NCBI RefSeq assembly: GCF_000189415.1
Contig: NC_015144.1
Coordinates: 935,501-999,500 of the forward strand
DNA length: 64,000 nt
DNA from: Weeksella virosa DSM 16922
GTDB lineage: Bacteria; Bacteroidota; Bacteroidia; Flavobacteriales; Weeksellaceae
Direction of reading: 5' to 3'
Shown: piece after piece, positions 36,605 through 46,362 of the stretch
Layout: each line of letters opens with the position of its first letter
Position numbering within the stretch: position 1 is the stretch's first letter
The notes under the pieces: model-generated
Databases searched by the model: none
Seen by the model: the letters and a program-made list of their open reading frames with translations, nothing else
What the model was told of the DNA's origin: nothing
Program-made: the position numbers and the translations under genes

Positions 36605-37522
36605 ATGTCGAGCATCATCCTCTTATTTTTATGTTTATTGATTGGCGTTATTATTAAAAAATTTCCTCAATTCCCATACAATACTCATGTGGTACTGAAC
36701 CAGTTTGTTCTGTTTATTTCTTTGCCTTCGATGGCCTTGTATTATTTACCCGAAGTGAAATTGGGTTGGGATTTGCTCTTCCCGGCGGGTGTAGCTTGGT
36801 TGGCTTTTGCAATGGCTTTTGGTTTTTTTTATGGGTTAGGAAAATGGCTCGGATGGTCGAAAGCCTTGATTGGATGTCTGATTCTTACAGCAGGCTTAGG
36901 CAATACTTCCTTTGTCGGAATCCCTGTTATACAAGCAATGTATGGCGACGAAGGAATCAAAACTTTGATTATTGTCGATCTTCCAGGAACCTTTGTGGTG
37001 TTGAGTACTTTAGGTATTATTACGGCTACGATTTTTTCGCGTGGCGAAAATAATTTGGGTGCTTTGGTCGGAAAAGTTTTCAAATTTCCGGCGTTTATTG
37101 CCTTTCTAATCGGAATAACGATGGCTGCCTTCGGGTGGCATTTCCCTGTCGAACTGAAAGACGTTTTCGGGAAGTTAGCAGTTACAGTTTCGCCTTTGGC
37201 TCTCGTTTCGGTTGGTTATCAACTAAATATTGATAAACGAAGTAAACACTGGAATTTTTTGATTTTGGGTCTCCTCTATCAATTGATATTCTTACCAATC
37301 GTTATTTTTGTGCTCTATGTTTTGATTTTCAAACAATCGGGTTTACCGATCAAAGTGTCGATAATCGAAGCGGCCATGGCGCCGATGGTCACTGCTGCAA
37401 TTATTGCCGGACAATATGGGCTGAAACCTAAATTATCGAATATGATGGTCGGAATCGGTATTCCGATTTCCTTTATAACGCTCACAATTTGGTACTTTTT
37501 CTTAGAATGGTATTTCGCCTAA
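36605..37522 (+). CDS. AEC-family permease (auxin efflux carrier type)
   Basis: 305-aa inner-membrane carrier with about ten hydrophobic segments split 5+5 around a polar centre (residues ~150-160). The N-terminal half has the GLGNTSFVGIPVIQAMYG signature of the family, the C-terminal half MAPMVTAAIIAGQYGLKP. Bacterial members move malate, malonate or other small acids; substrate here unknown. Single gene with its own promoter; the small minus-strand gene ends three bases after it. Confidence 0.9.
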   Translation: MSSIILLFLCLLIGVIIKKFPQFPYNTHVVLNQFVLFISLPSMALYYLPEVKLGWDLLFPAGVAWLAFAMAFGFFYGLGKWLGWSKALIGCLILTAGLGNTSFVGIPVIQAMYGDEGIKTLIIVDLPGTFVVLSTLGIITATIFSRGENNLGALVGKVFKFPAFIAFLIGITMAAFGWHFPVELKDVFGKLAVTVSPLALVSVGYQLNIDKRSKHWNFLILGLLYQLIFLPIVIFVLYVLIFKQSGLPIKVSIIEAAMAPMVTAAIIAGQYGLKPKLSNMMVGIGIPISFITLTIWYFFLEWYFA

Positions 37523-37525
37523 ATA

Positions 37526-37672
37526 TTATTTTCTTTTGGATTTAGACGACCCCAACCAACTAAATAACATCAACAAAACCACGGCCATAATCAATAACCA
37601 ATAATATTGACTTAAATAACTGTACAATTGTTGATTGACGATTTGTTGCGACTCTGCGGCAATGCTTATCAT
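37526..37672 (-). CDS. 48-aa single-span membrane protein
   Basis: Short frame: MISIAAESQQIVNQQLYSYL, then one hydrophobic helix (YYWLLIMAVVLLMLFSWLG) and a basic end SSKSKRK. Net positive C-terminus predicts N-out/C-in or a tail-anchored form. It fits exactly between the AEC stop and the metG promoter region. Coding is supported by the amphipathic/hydrophobic/basic layout and by the 3-bp convergent spacing, but there is no recognised homologue and no obvious promoter box. Confidence 0.55.
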   Translation of the reverse strand: MISIAAESQQIVNQQLYSYLSQYYWLLIMAVVLLMLFSWLGSSKSKRK

Positions 37673-37708
37673 ATTTTTGTACTTTAATAAACAGCAGGTG
37701 CACTTCCT

Positions 37709-37718
37709 CCTACCGAAA
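37709..37718 (+). repeat. Dispersed motif, partial copy (CCTACCGAAA)
   Basis: TCCTCCTACCGAAAA between the small membrane protein and metG, matching the 3' ten bases of the 13-mer. Confidence 0.6.
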
Positions 37719-37838
37719 AAAACATTATTACTGTAAGCAAGATACTACATATTCGTTTTTGGATTGGGATAGAATAAAAAAATCATCGCTCAGAAAAAAG
37801 AGTTTCTAAACTTCGTATCTTTTGCTATGACAATATTG

Positions 37839-37846
37839 TATCTTTG
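37839..37846 (+). promoter_or_regulatory. -7 box of metG
   Basis: Exact TATCTTTG, 17 nt before ATG 37864. Confidence 0.75.
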
Positions 37847-37863
37847 TGCCAATATTTCATTTT

Positions 37864-39900
37864 ATGTCAAATACAAACAGATATACCATTACGGCGGCAT
37901 TACCTTACGCCAATGGTCCTTTACACATCGGTCATATGGCTGGCGTTTATGTGCCTTCTGATATTTTTGCACGCTACCTTAGAAGAAAAGGGAAAGATGT
38001 TGCATTTATTGGCGGATCAGACGAACACGGAATACCGATTACGATTCGTGCCAAAAACGAAGGCGTTACCCCACAAGATATTGTCGATAAATACCACGAA
38101 AACATCAAAAACACCTTAGAAAGTTTTGGGGTTACTTTTGATGTTTATTCGCGTACAACTTCTGCTAAACACCGAGAAGTAGCGCAAGATTTTTTCAAGA
38201 CATTGTACCAAAACAGCAAATTTACTGAAGAAGTTACCGAACAATATTATGACGAAGAAGCCAAAGAATTTTTGGCAGATCGCTACATACGTGGCGAATG
38301 TCCGAAATGCGGTAATCCGGATGCTTATGGTGATCAGTGCGAAAAGTGTGGTTCTACCTTGAGTCCAGAAGAATTAATCAATCCTCGTTCTGCTTTATCA
38401 GGAAATACACCAATCAAGAGAGAAACCAAAAACTGGTACCTTCCCTTGGATCAATACCAAGATTTTCTGAAAGATTGGATCTTGCTAGGACACAAAGAAG
38501 ATTGGAAATCGAATGTGTACGGACAAGTGAAATCTTGGTTGGATGACGGACTGAAACCGCGTGCCATGACACGTGATCTGAATTGGGGAATCCCAGTACC
38601 AATCGATGGAACCGAAGGAAAAGTAATGTATGTTTGGTTCGACGCGCCGATTGGTTACATTTCGTTTACCCAAGAATGGGCCGAAAAAAACGGAAAAGAT
38701 TGGAAAGATTATTGGCAAAACCCAGAAACCAAATTGGTGCATTTTATCGGGAAAGATAATATCGTTTTCCATTGTATCGTTTTCCCGTCTATGCTAAAAG
38801 CGCATGGCGAGTATATTTTGCCCGACAATGTGCCGGCCAACGAGTTCCTTAACTTAGAAGATGACAAGATATCAACTTCGAGAAATTGGGCTGTTTGGGC
38901 GCATGAATATTTAGAAGACTTCCCGAATCAGCAAGATACTTTGCGTTTTGTGCTTACATCGAATATGCCCGAAAACAAAGACAACAATTTTACTTGGAAA
39001 GATTTTCAGACCAAAAACAACTCAGAATTGGTGGGCATTTTAGGAAACTTCATCAACCGTGTTATGGTATTGACCCATAAATATTACGATGGAATAATTC
39101 CTACCAAAACTTCAAGCTTTGATGAGGTTCTTCAGATAAAAGAGTATGCAAAACGCATAGGAGAACACATCGAGCATTATGAATTCCGCGCGGCCTTGCA
39201 CGAATATATGAATTTGGCGCGTTTAGGAAATCAGTTTCTACAAGCACAAGAACCATGGAAGAAAGCTAATGATCCCGAAGCTGTGAAAAACATCATGTAT
39301 GCAGCCAACCAGATTGCAGTAGCTTTGGCTCAATTAGCAGAGCCTTTCTTGCCTTTTTCTTCGACCAAAATGTTGGATATGATGAAAGTCGAACTAAAAA
39401 ACTGGGACGATTTAATTGCCACGGATGAATGGATAGAGAGTGGGCATCAATTAGGAGAAACCACACTGATATTCAACAAAATAGAAGACGAATCAATACA
39501 AATACAACTAGATAAATTAAATCATAGCAAAACAAAAAATAGCATGACAAACCCCAATGCCGAACCACAGAAAGAAATGATTTCTTTTGATGATTTTCAG
39601 AAAATGGATCTTCGTGTAGGAACTATTTTAGAAGCTAAAAAAGTAGAAAAAGCTGATAAGTTATTCGAACTAAAAGTTGATACTGGACTAGATGTTCGAA
39701 CAATTGTATCTGGAATTGCAGAGCATTTTACGTTAGAAGAAATCGTTGGGAAACAAGCGACGGTTTTAGTTAATTTGGCACCTCGAAAAATTAGAGGAAT
39801 CGAATCGAACGGAATGCTTTTATTTGCTGACAAAGCTGATGGTAAATTAACCTTTGTTCACCCAGAAGAGAAAACACCTAATGGTGTACAAATCGGATAA
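37864..39900 (+). CDS. metG: Methionyl-tRNA synthetase
   Basis: 678 aa, class I synthetase charging tRNA-Met. The start at [10 protein letters not shown] is chosen over an in-frame TTG at 37846 that lies in the promoter box. HIGH motif 21-24, zinc knuckle with CPKCGN and CEKCGS (about 143-162), and the KMSKS equivalent DDKISTSRN (about 332-340). An anticodon-binding helix bundle follows, then a C-terminal EMAP/Trbp111 tRNA-binding domain ([15 protein letters not shown] to GVQIG, about 570-678) for dimerisation. Two initiator tRNA genes are at 51.9 kb. Confidence 0.97.
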   Translation: MSNTNRYTITAALPYANGPLHIGHMAGVYVPSDIFARYLRRKGKDVAFIGGSDEHGIPITIRAKNEGVTPQDIVDKYHENIKNTLESFGVTFDVYSRTTSAKHREVAQDFFKTLYQNSKFTEEVTEQYYDEEAKEFLADRYIRGECPKCGNPDAYGDQCEKCGSTLSPEELINPRSALSGNTPIKRETKNWYLPLDQYQDFLKDWILLGHKEDWKSNVYGQVKSWLDDGLKPRAMTRDLNWGIPVPIDGTEGKVMYVWFDAPIGYISFTQEWAEKNGKDWKDYWQNPETKLVHFIGKDNIVFHCIVFPSMLKAHGEYILPDNVPANEFLNLEDDKISTSRNWAVWAHEYLEDFPNQQDTLRFVLTSNMPENKDNNFTWKDFQTKNNSELVGILGNFINRVMVLTHKYYDGIIPTKTSSFDEVLQIKEYAKRIGEHIEHYEFRAALHEYMNLARLGNQFLQAQEPWKKANDPEAVKNIMYAANQIAVALAQLAEPFLPFSSTKMLDMMKVELKNWDDLIATDEWIESGHQLGETTLIFNKIEDESIQIQLDKLNHSKTKNSMTNPNAEPQKEMISFDDFQKMDLRVGTILEAKKVEKADKLFELKVDTGLDVRTIVSGIAEHFTLEEIVGKQATVLVNLAPRKIRGIESNGMLLFADKADGKLTFVHPEEKTPNGVQIG

Positions 39901-39924
39901 ACAAAGTAATCTATAAAAAAACAG

Positions 39925-39952
39925 AAGGTCGAATTCAAATGAATTCGACCTT
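39925..39952 (+). terminator. Terminator of metG (usable in both directions)
   Basis: Perfect 12-bp stem AAGGTCGAATTC/GAATTCGACCTT, loop AAAT, then TTTGTATTTT. An A-rich left side lets it serve the convergent crotonase unit too. Confidence 0.85.
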
Positions 39953-39982
39953 TGTATTTTAAAATAATTTCTATCGATTAAA

Positions 39983-40753
39983 TTATTTGAAATTTGGTTT
40001 TCTTTTTTCGATAAAAGCAGTTGTTCCTTCCTTAAAATCTTCTTGATCAAAAAGATAACCAAAGCTCTTAATCTCAGTTTCGAAACCATATTCTTTATCC
40101 GAATCATTGACAGCTTTGATGGCTTTTGCAATGGCTACCGAAGAGTTTTTAGTAATTTTTTCTGCAATCTCTTTGCAGCGAGGCAGTAGGTTTTCTAAGT
40201 CTACAACCTCATTTACCAACCCAATTTCTAAGGCACGTTCTGCCGAGAACATTTCAGCTGTCATAATCGCTTGCATCGCACGTCCTTTCCCGATAAGTTT
40301 AGGTAAACGTTGCGTTCCACCATATCCTGGAATCAAACCTAAGGTAACCTCTGGCAAGCCCATTTTGGCATTCGTAGAAGCAATTCTGAAATGTGAGGCC
40401 ATCGATAACTCTAGCCCTCCTCCCAAAGCAAAACCATTTACAGCGGCGATCACTGGTTTGCAAGAATTTTCTACTTTATTGAAAACATTTACTTGACCTT
40501 CAGCTGCCAAACGTTCACCTTGCTCTCCATTAAAAGAAGCAAACTCTTTGATATCTGCACCTGCCACAAAAGATTTTTCGCCAGCCCCGGTTAAGATAAT
40601 TACTCGGATTGCTTTATCTTCTTGTGCCACAGTGATAAAATGTGACAACTCGTCTAACAATGCTTTATTGAGTGCATTGAGTGCTTGTGGTCGGTTGAGC
40701 GTAACCAAGGCAATCCCGTCGGTTACTTCTACCAATAAATTATTGTATTCCAT
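39983..40753 (-). CDS. Enoyl-CoA hydratase
   Basis: 256-aa crotonase. Oxyanion-hole segments AGADIKEF and ALGGGLELS, catalytic Glu region LPEVTLGLIPGYGGTQRL with both glutamates expected for hydratases (one in GGLELS, one in PEVTLG). C-terminus FEGT-type KEGTTAFIEKRKPNF. Probable role in fatty acid or amino acid beta-oxidation. Second gene of a two-crotonase operon, 4 nt after the first. Confidence 0.93.
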   Translation of the reverse strand: MEYNNLLVEVTDGIALVTLNRPQALNALNKALLDELSHFITVAQEDKAIRVIILTGAGEKSFVAGADIKEFASFNGEQGERLAAEGQVNVFNKVENSCKPVIAAVNGFALGGGLELSMASHFRIASTNAKMGLPEVTLGLIPGYGGTQRLPKLIGKGRAMQAIMTAEMFSAERALEIGLVNEVVDLENLLPRCKEIAEKITKNSSVAIAKAIKAVNDSDKEYGFETEIKSFGYLFDQEDFKEGTTAFIEKRKPNFK

Positions 40754-40757
40754 TCCT

Positions 40758-41516
40758 TTATGCTTTAGTTTTAAACTTATTAAGAGTTGTTTTTGTAAAG
40801 TCAGACAAGACTAATTTACCGCTCATTGCAGCTCTTTCTTGCATGACTTCGGGCCAATCTTCGGTATCTTTCCAGAAGACTTGTTTTAGGTTTCTCATGG
40901 CTTCGAGGCTGTATTTTGATAATTGTTCAGAAAACTCCTCTACCCTATCTATGCATTGTGCTTCTGTCTCCATCACCTCAGAAAAGAATCCTTTCTCTTT
41001 TGCCCAAAAAGGATCCTTCCATTCTACTGGGTTCAAGGTCATTTCTGCAAAAGCATTCAGCCCAATTTTTCTGGTAATCGCAGGTTCTATCACAAAAGGA
41101 CCAATACCAATCGATAGTTCGCTAAGGCGTAAAAAAGCCGATTCGTCTGCAATGGCATAGTCACAAGCAGAAACCAATCCTACTCCTCCTCCGACTACTT
41201 TTCCGGTGATTGCCCCGACAATGAATTTAGGACAAGCTCTCATCGCTAAAATAACGCGAGAGAAACCCGAAAAAAATTTTTTACCTGTTTCGAAATCTTC
41301 AATCGTTAATAATTCATCGAAAGAAGCACCAGCAGAGAAAACTCGGTTTCCTTTACTACGAAGTGTAATCACCTTCACCTGGTCATTGTTTCCCAATTCT
41401 TCTAGCACTTCGATCATGCGTTCGAGTTGTTCGGTCGGAAATGAATTACTTTTTTCTTGATAAAATTCGACATGAGCTATTTGATTCTCAATGTGATAGT
41501 TAACGTATTGTTCCAT
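40758..41516 (-). CDS. Enoyl-CoA hydratase/isomerase family protein
   Basis: 252-aa crotonase-fold protein. The oxyanion-hole segments SAGASFDELL and GKVVGGGVGLVSACDYAIA are present, but the first catalytic Glu position is Val or Gly (GGGVGLV), while the second block (LSELSIGIGPF) keeps Glu. This suggests an isomerase or another crotonase reaction, in the manner of methylglutaconyl-CoA hydratase-like proteins; the exact reaction is open. First gene of the operon, 4 nt before the hydratase. Confidence 0.85.
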   Translation of the reverse strand: MEQYVNYHIENQIAHVEFYQEKSNSFPTEQLERMIEVLEELGNNDQVKVITLRSKGNRVFSAGASFDELLTIEDFETGKKFFSGFSRVILAMRACPKFIVGAITGKVVGGGVGLVSACDYAIADESAFLRLSELSIGIGPFVIEPAITRKIGLNAFAEMTLNPVEWKDPFWAKEKGFFSEVMETEAQCIDRVEEFSEQLSKYSLEAMRNLKQVFWKDTEDWPEVMQERAAMSGKLVLSDFTKTTLNKFKTKA

Positions 41517-41786
41517 GAAATATTAAAACTTCTGTTTGATATTGTATTTATTAGACTCTATAAAAATAGGAAAAATCTTTTACTTGAGTTTTTTCTTCAT
41601 GACAGCATTCTTCTACATTTTTAGATAAAAAAAAATAAAACTATTGTTATAAACATACCAATAAACCACTACCTATAAAAGATTTACGCAATAAAAATTT
41701 CTATCAAGCAAATTAAATAAAAGACTAAAAATCAATATAGTAACTATAGGTTTTATCCTGTCCATATGCTAAAGCTTAAAAAAATA

Positions 41787-41819
41787 TTTGCACATTAACG
41801 AAATAATGTTTTAGATTTG
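41787..41819 (+). promoter_or_regulatory. Promoter of the trp operon
   Basis: TTTG (41787-41790), 21-bp spacer, TAGATTTG (41812-41819): the best two-box Bacteroidota promoter in the window. The box ends six bases before the leader-peptide ATG. The preceding 270 bp back to the crotonase start are AT-rich with nothing else recognised. Confidence 0.85.
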
Positions 41820-41825
41820 TGGACA

Positions 41826-41888
41826 ATGAAAACATTTAGTACAAATAACTGGTGGTGGTTAAACGAACAGCAAAACGTTGGTTCGTGA
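41826..41888 (+). CDS. trpL: trp operon leader peptide
   Basis: 20-aa leader MKTFSTNNWWWLNEQQNVGS with three consecutive Trp codons (41850-41858). It sits between a strong promoter and an intrinsic terminator, upstream of trpE, the classical layout for ribosome-mediated attenuation. A CGAAC/GTTCG pairing inside the leader can form an early pause hairpin just after the Trp codons. With tryptophan scarce, stalling at WWW would mask its 5' half and favour read-through. Too short for ordinary gene callers. Confidence 0.9.
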   Translation: MKTFSTNNWWWLNEQQNVGS

Positions 41889-41912
41889 GACCTCTATGTA
41901 GTTATATGTAGG

Positions 41913-41946
41913 AAAGGCTTGTCGGAACCGACAAGCCTTTTTTTTT
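41913..41946 (+). terminator. trp attenuator terminator
   Basis: Perfect 13-bp stem AAAGGCTTGTCGG/CCGACAAGCCTTT, 2-base loop AA, nine T. It lies 25 bases after the trpL stop and 22 before trpE. A short alternative pairing, GGTTC of the leader end with GAACC at the hairpin tip, could compete but is weak. Confidence 0.9.
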
Positions 41947-41967
41947 ATGTCTAATGATTAACATTAC

Positions 41968-43371
41968 ATGATGAAACTAAACTTTAAAATACACAGCATC
42001 AAAACCTTAGGAGACCTTACAACGCCGGTTCAACTTTACCTAAAATTGAGGGATGCTTACCCGAATGCTTTGTTGCTAGAGGGGGCCGATTATCACTCGA
42101 AAGCAGATGCTCACTCGTTTATTTGTCTCCGGCCATTGGCCAATTTCGAGGTGAACCAAGGAGAAGTAATAGAAACTTTCCCTAAAAAAACTGAAAAAAA
42201 ATATTTACTTACCAAACAAGATTTGGTGGAAAAGTTAGAGGCTTTTTCTGCTCAATTTTCTATTGAATCGTCTGCGCATCAGAATGTGCAAGGGTTGTTT
42301 GGCTATTTGGCTTGGGATGCTTTACCGTTTATGGAAAAATTGAGTCGAAAACGACACAACAATCCTGCGAGTATCCCAGAAGTGAAATTTTCATTCTACC
42401 AAAACATTGTAGTTTTTAATCATTTTCATAATGAAATCGAGTTTATAGAGTTTTACAATGAAGAAACCGTGTCGGAAATGGCACGTATTCAGGAAATTTG
42501 TTTGCAGCGGAATTTTACGCATTATCCTTTTCAGACCGAAGGAGAAATGCAATCCAACCTAGAAGATGAAGATTTTATCCAAATTGTTAGTCGCTGTAAA
42601 GAAGCCTGTTATCGTGGAGATGTTTTTCAGATTGTGCCTTCTCGTCAGTTTCAGCAAGGATTTACGGGTGATGAATTCAATGTATATAGAAGTTTACGAT
42701 CTATCAATCCGTCGCCATATTTATTTTATTTCGATTACGGAAATTATAAAATATTTGGTTCTTCACCCGAAGCACAAATAATTATCCAAAACCGAATAGC
42801 ACAAATTCATCCGATTGCTGGGACCGTTCGTAGAACAGGCAATCTAGAGAAGGATTCTCAGTTAACTGATGAGCTAATTTACGACCCAAAAGAAAATGAA
42901 GAGCATGTAATGTTGGTAGATTTAGCAAGAAATGATCTAAGTAAAAATGCCCAAAATGTGGAGGTCGAAAGATATAAAGAAGTGCAATATTTCTCGCATG
43001 TGATTCATTTGGTTTCTAAAGTTACGGCAGAATTAGAAGAAGATGCTTCTTCTTTGCAAGTCCTTGCAGATTCTTTCCCGGCAGGTACTTTGTCGGGTGC
43101 GCCCAAATACAAAGCTTTGCAATTGTTAGAAGAATTCGAAAATCAGAATCGTGGAATTTATGGTGGGACTTTAGGCTTTTTAGGATTCAATGGCGACATC
43201 AATATGGCGATTGTCATTCGCAGTTTTATCAGTAAAAACCATACCTTATACTTTCAGGCAGGTGCAGGCATCGTATCGAAATCGATAGCGGAAAATGAAT
43301 TACAAGAAGTTAATCATAAACTCGGGGCGTTACGTAGAGCCATCGAACAAGCAAAAAACATCGTATCATGA
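41968..43371 (+). CDS. trpE: Anthranilate synthase component I
   Basis: 467 aa; makes anthranilate from chorismate with ammonia from TrpG. The start could be either of two adjacent ATGs (41968, 41971). The chorismate-binding domain shows QIVPSRQF, HPIAGTVRRTGN, DLARNDLSK and FPAGTLSGAPKYKALQLLEE; the N-terminal part carries the tryptophan feedback region (LLLEGADYHSKADAHSFI, corresponding to the LLES motif of other TrpE). Overlaps trpG by four bases (ATGA). Confidence 0.97.
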   Translation: MMKLNFKIHSIKTLGDLTTPVQLYLKLRDAYPNALLLEGADYHSKADAHSFICLRPLANFEVNQGEVIETFPKKTEKKYLLTKQDLVEKLEAFSAQFSIESSAHQNVQGLFGYLAWDALPFMEKLSRKRHNNPASIPEVKFSFYQNIVVFNHFHNEIEFIEFYNEETVSEMARIQEICLQRNFTHYPFQTEGEMQSNLEDEDFIQIVSRCKEACYRGDVFQIVPSRQFQQGFTGDEFNVYRSLRSINPSPYLFYFDYGNYKIFGSSPEAQIIIQNRIAQIHPIAGTVRRTGNLEKDSQLTDELIYDPKENEEHVMLVDLARNDLSKNAQNVEVERYKEVQYFSHVIHLVSKVTAELEEDASSLQVLADSFPAGTLSGAPKYKALQLLEEFENQNRGIYGGTLGFLGFNGDINMAIVIRSFISKNHTLYFQAGAGIVSKSIAENELQEVNHKLGALRRAIEQAKNIVS

Positions 43372-43937
43372 AAATTTTAGTACTCGACAATTACGATTCT
43401 TTTACCTATAATTTGGTGCATTGTATCAAGAAATTTACCACTACTATTACTGTTGTTCGCAACGATGAGATTACCCTAGAAGAAGTAGACGCCTACGACA
43501 AAATCCTGCTTTCGCCAGGACCTGGTTTACCCGACGAAGCCAACCTTCTGAAACCCATTATTCAAACCTATGCAAACCGAAAATCTATTTTAGGTGTTTG
43601 TTTAGGACAGCAAGCAATTGCAGAAGTTTTTGGTGGGAAGTTGATGCATACCCAACAAGTACATCATGGGATACAATCGGAAATAAGCGTTTGCGAAAAG
43701 GATCTACTCTTCGATCATTTACCCGATAAACTTTTGGTAGGACGTTATCATTCTTGGGTTGTTTCACCGACCGATTTCCCTGAGTGCTTACAAATCACCG
43801 CACTTGGCCCGAAAGGTGAAATCATGGCTATTCGTCATAAAAACCTAGAGGTTCGTGGAGTTCAATTTCATCCCGAATCCATCCTGACGCCCAAAGGAGA
43901 AAAAATGTTACAGAACTGGATAGAACACACAAAATGA
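43368..43937 (+). CDS. trpG: Anthranilate synthase component II (glutamine amidotransferase)
   Basis: 189-aa class I amidotransferase supplying NH3 to TrpE. Nucleophile Cys78 in GVCLGQQAIAE, oxyanion SPGPGLP, and His/Glu of HPESILTP (about 168-170). Coupled to trpE and trpD by ATGA overlaps. Not fused to trpE or trpD. Confidence 0.96.
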   Translation: MKILVLDNYDSFTYNLVHCIKKFTTTITVVRNDEITLEEVDAYDKILLSPGPGLPDEANLLKPIIQTYANRKSILGVCLGQQAIAEVFGGKLMHTQQVHHGIQSEISVCEKDLLFDHLPDKLLVGRYHSWVVSPTDFPECLQITALGPKGEIMAIRHKNLEVRGVQFHPESILTPKGEKMLQNWIEHTK

Positions 43938-44923
43938 AACAATTACTCAATTTACTTTTCGACAATTATACCTTGACAGAACAAGAAGCCTACGAGGTAA
44001 TGATTCATATTTCCGAATCGAAATTTTCTGATATCGAGCTGTCTTCATTTCTCACAACCTTCAATATGCGCAACATTACACTCGCAGAAATTACAGGTTT
44101 CCGCAAGGCATTGCTCGACCTTTGTAGCCGTGTTGATTTACCTTCTACAGGGATCGACTTGGTCGGGACTGGTGGCGACGGTAAAGACACGTTCAACATC
44201 TCGACTTTGGCAAGTTTTGTGATTGCTGCTGCAGGAGAAAAAGTTATCAAACAAGGTAATTATGGAGCTTCTTCGGTGAGTGGTTCTTCGAATATGTTGG
44301 CGTATTTCGGGTATGAATTCACGCAAAACTCAGACCGATTACAAGCAGAATACGAGTCGGTAGGGATTACTTTTTTGCATGCACCACTATTCCATCCTGC
44401 TCTGAAAAATGTTGCCACACTGCGCAAAAATTTAGGCGTAAAAACTTTTTTCAACATCATGGGACCTTTGGTCAATCCAGTTCAACCGACGCATCAATGT
44501 TTGGGTACTTTTGATATGAAAACAGCTCGACTTTATCATTATGTAATGCAACAAACCGACACACAATACAGCATTTCTACGGCACTTGATGGGCACGATG
44601 AAGTTTCACTTACTTCGCCCGCCAAAATTTACTCTAACTTGGGTGAGTATTTATTACACGCAAAAGATTTTGGATTAGATAACCTTCATCCTACCGAAAT
44701 AAAAGGGGGAAAAACAATCGAAGAAAATGCAAAGATATTCTTAGCTATTTTAGAAAATAAAGGGACACGTGCTCAAAAGCAAGTCGTTTTGGCCAATGCT
44801 GCTCTAGGACTGAAAACCTTACACCCAAACCGATCACTCGAAGAATGCGTACAGAGAGCTAATGAAAGTTTAGAAAGTAAACGCGCCTTACAAACTTTTC
44901 GTCAACTCTTACAAACTGCTTAA
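43934..44923 (+). CDS. trpD: Anthranilate phosphoribosyltransferase
   Basis: 329 aa, joins PRPP to anthranilate. GTGGDGKDTFNIST is the PRPP loop, KQGNYGASSVSGSSNMLAYFG and FNIMGPLVNP are further conserved blocks. A copy of the dispersed 13-mer (44687-44699) encodes HPTE in the TALDGHDE domain's downstream region. Four-base overlap with trpG, 2 nt before trpC. Confidence 0.96.
   Translation: MKQLLNLLFDNYTLTEQEAYEVMIHISESKFSDIELSSFLTTFNMRNITLAEITGFRKALLDLCSRVDLPSTGIDLVGTGGDGKDTFNISTLASFVIAAAGEKVIKQGNYGASSVSGSSNMLAYFGYEFTQNSDRLQAEYESVGITFLHAPLFHPALKNVATLRKNLGVKTFFNIMGPLVNPVQPTHQCLGTFDMKTARLYHYVMQQTDTQYSISTALDGHDEVSLTSPAKIYSNLGEYLLHAKDFGLDNLHPTEIKGGKTIEENAKIFLAILENKGTRAQKQVVLANAALGLKTLHPNRSLEECVQRANESLESKRALQTFRQLLQTA
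44687..44699 (+). repeat. Dispersed 13-mer CATCCTACCGAAA (copy in trpD)
   Basis: Exact copy, read as Leu-His-Pro-Thr-Glu. A near copy CATCCTACCGATA occurs in trpF at 46203-46215, read as His-Pro-Thr-Asp. Confidence 0.7.
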
Positions 44924-44925
44924 TT

Positions 44926-45720
44926 ATGCAAACCTATTTAGACCAAATAATTCAACTAAAAAAACAAGAAGTCGAACAAGCAAAAATTCAACAACCGATT
45001 CATCTTCTCCAACAACAAGCGTTGTACAAAAGACACAAGATTTCGGCTAAAAAAGCGATTGTCGATCCTGATAAAACTGGAATTATTGCCGAGTTCAAAC
45101 GCAAATCTCCCTCAAAAGGTTATATCCATAAAAATGCCTTGGTAGAGAGTATAATTCCGCAATACGAAAAAGCAGGCGCTTCGATGATTTCTATCCTTAC
45201 GGATCGTCCGTTTTTTGGTGCACAAACCGATGATTTTTCACAAGCAAGAGAACTGAGTACAATTCCATTATTACGAAAAGAATTTATTATAGATGCCTAT
45301 CAGCTACACGAATCCAAGGCAATGGGAGCTGATGTTATCTTGTTGATTGCCTCTTGTTTGGGCAAAAAAGAAATTGCAACTTTCACTCAAATCGCTCATG
45401 ATTTGGATATGGAGGTTTTACTAGAAATTCATACCGAGAAACAATTGGAAACGTATTCAACCGACATTGATTTGGTCGGAATCAATAATCGAAATCTTGA
45501 AACTTTCGAGGTAGATTTAGCACATTCTCGAAAGCTTTTGACTCAACTTCCTGCCGAGAGCATTAAGATTGCCGAAAGTGGACTCAATTCTCCCGAAACT
45601 GTTTTAGCCCTAAAGGAAGAAAGATTCCATGGTTTTTTGATAGGCGAACATTTTATGAAAACCGACAATCCGGGCAAAAGTTTTGCACAATTTAATAATG
45701 AAATAAAACAAACCAAATGA
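44926..45720 (+). CDS. trpC: Indole-3-glycerol phosphate synthase
   Basis: 264-aa TIM barrel converting CdRP to indole-3-glycerol phosphate. Conserved IIAEFKRKSPSKGYI (catalytic Lys), SILTDRPFFGAQTDDF, LLRKEFIIDAYQL, VGINNRNLETFEVDL and IAESGLNSPE. Unfused from trpF, which it overlaps by four bases. Confidence 0.96.
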   Translation: MQTYLDQIIQLKKQEVEQAKIQQPIHLLQQQALYKRHKISAKKAIVDPDKTGIIAEFKRKSPSKGYIHKNALVESIIPQYEKAGASMISILTDRPFFGAQTDDFSQARELSTIPLLRKEFIIDAYQLHESKAMGADVILLIASCLGKKEIATFTQIAHDLDMEVLLEIHTEKQLETYSTDIDLVGINNRNLETFEVDLAHSRKLLTQLPAESIKIAESGLNSPETVLALKEERFHGFLIGEHFMKTDNPGKSFAQFNNEIKQTK

Positions 45721-46352
45721 AACGATATCAGCTAAAAGTTTGTGGTAACAAACACATCAATAATCTAATGCAATTGGCAACATTACACGTGGATTATGTA
45801 GGGTATATTTTCTATGACCAATCGCCAAGAAGAGTAGAAAACAACTTACTATTTTCTATTTTCCCGAATGCCAACAAAGTCGGTGTATTTGTTAATAATT
45901 CGTTGAGTAACATGGTAGAAAAAGTGCAGCAATATCGTTTAGACGTGGTGCAACTGCATGGTGACGAACCTTTGGAACTAATTGCACAACTCAGAAAAGC
46001 GCTTCCGAATACGAAAATTTGGAGAGCAATTTCGGTAGGAGATGTTACTGATTTTGAGGACCTCGAAAAATATCAACCCCTAATTGATGCTTTTCTTTTC
46101 GATACCAAAACGAAACTATACGGCGGATCGGGAAAACAGTTTGATTGGCAATTGCTCCAAAATTATACCCTCGACACCCCTTTTTTTCTGAGTGGTGGAC
46201 TTCATCCTACCGATACTCAAAAACTACTCGAGATTCAACACCCTCAACTGCTTGGTTTTGATATTAACAGTGGATTCGAAACTGCTATTGGCGTAAAAGA
46301 TATCGATGCGATTGCAACTTTTCAGCAAAAAATTAATCAACCCAAACTTTAA
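45717..46352 (+). CDS. trpF: Phosphoribosylanthranilate isomerase
   Basis: 211-aa TIM barrel doing the Amadori rearrangement of PRA. KVCGN (catalytic Cys at about 9), [31 protein letters not shown]...GGSGKQFDW and FLSGGLHP. Ends just before trpB (10 nt). Confidence 0.95.
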   Translation: MKRYQLKVCGNKHINNLMQLATLHVDYVGYIFYDQSPRRVENNLLFSIFPNANKVGVFVNNSLSNMVEKVQQYRLDVVQLHGDEPLELIAQLRKALPNTKIWRAISVGDVTDFEDLEKYQPLIDAFLFDTKTKLYGGSGKQFDWQLLQNYTLDTPFFLSGGLHPTDTQKLLEIQHPQLLGFDINSGFETAIGVKDIDAIATFQQKINQPKL

Positions 46353-46362
46353 ACGAATAAGC

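Noticed and set aside
37846-37863. TTG start for metG
   Set aside because: It overlaps the TATCTTTG promoter box; the ATG at 37864 matches the family N-terminus.
41880-41925. A strong antiterminator in the trp leader
   Set aside because: Only a 5-bp alternative pairing (GGTTC with GAACC) was found by eye, so I do not annotate it.
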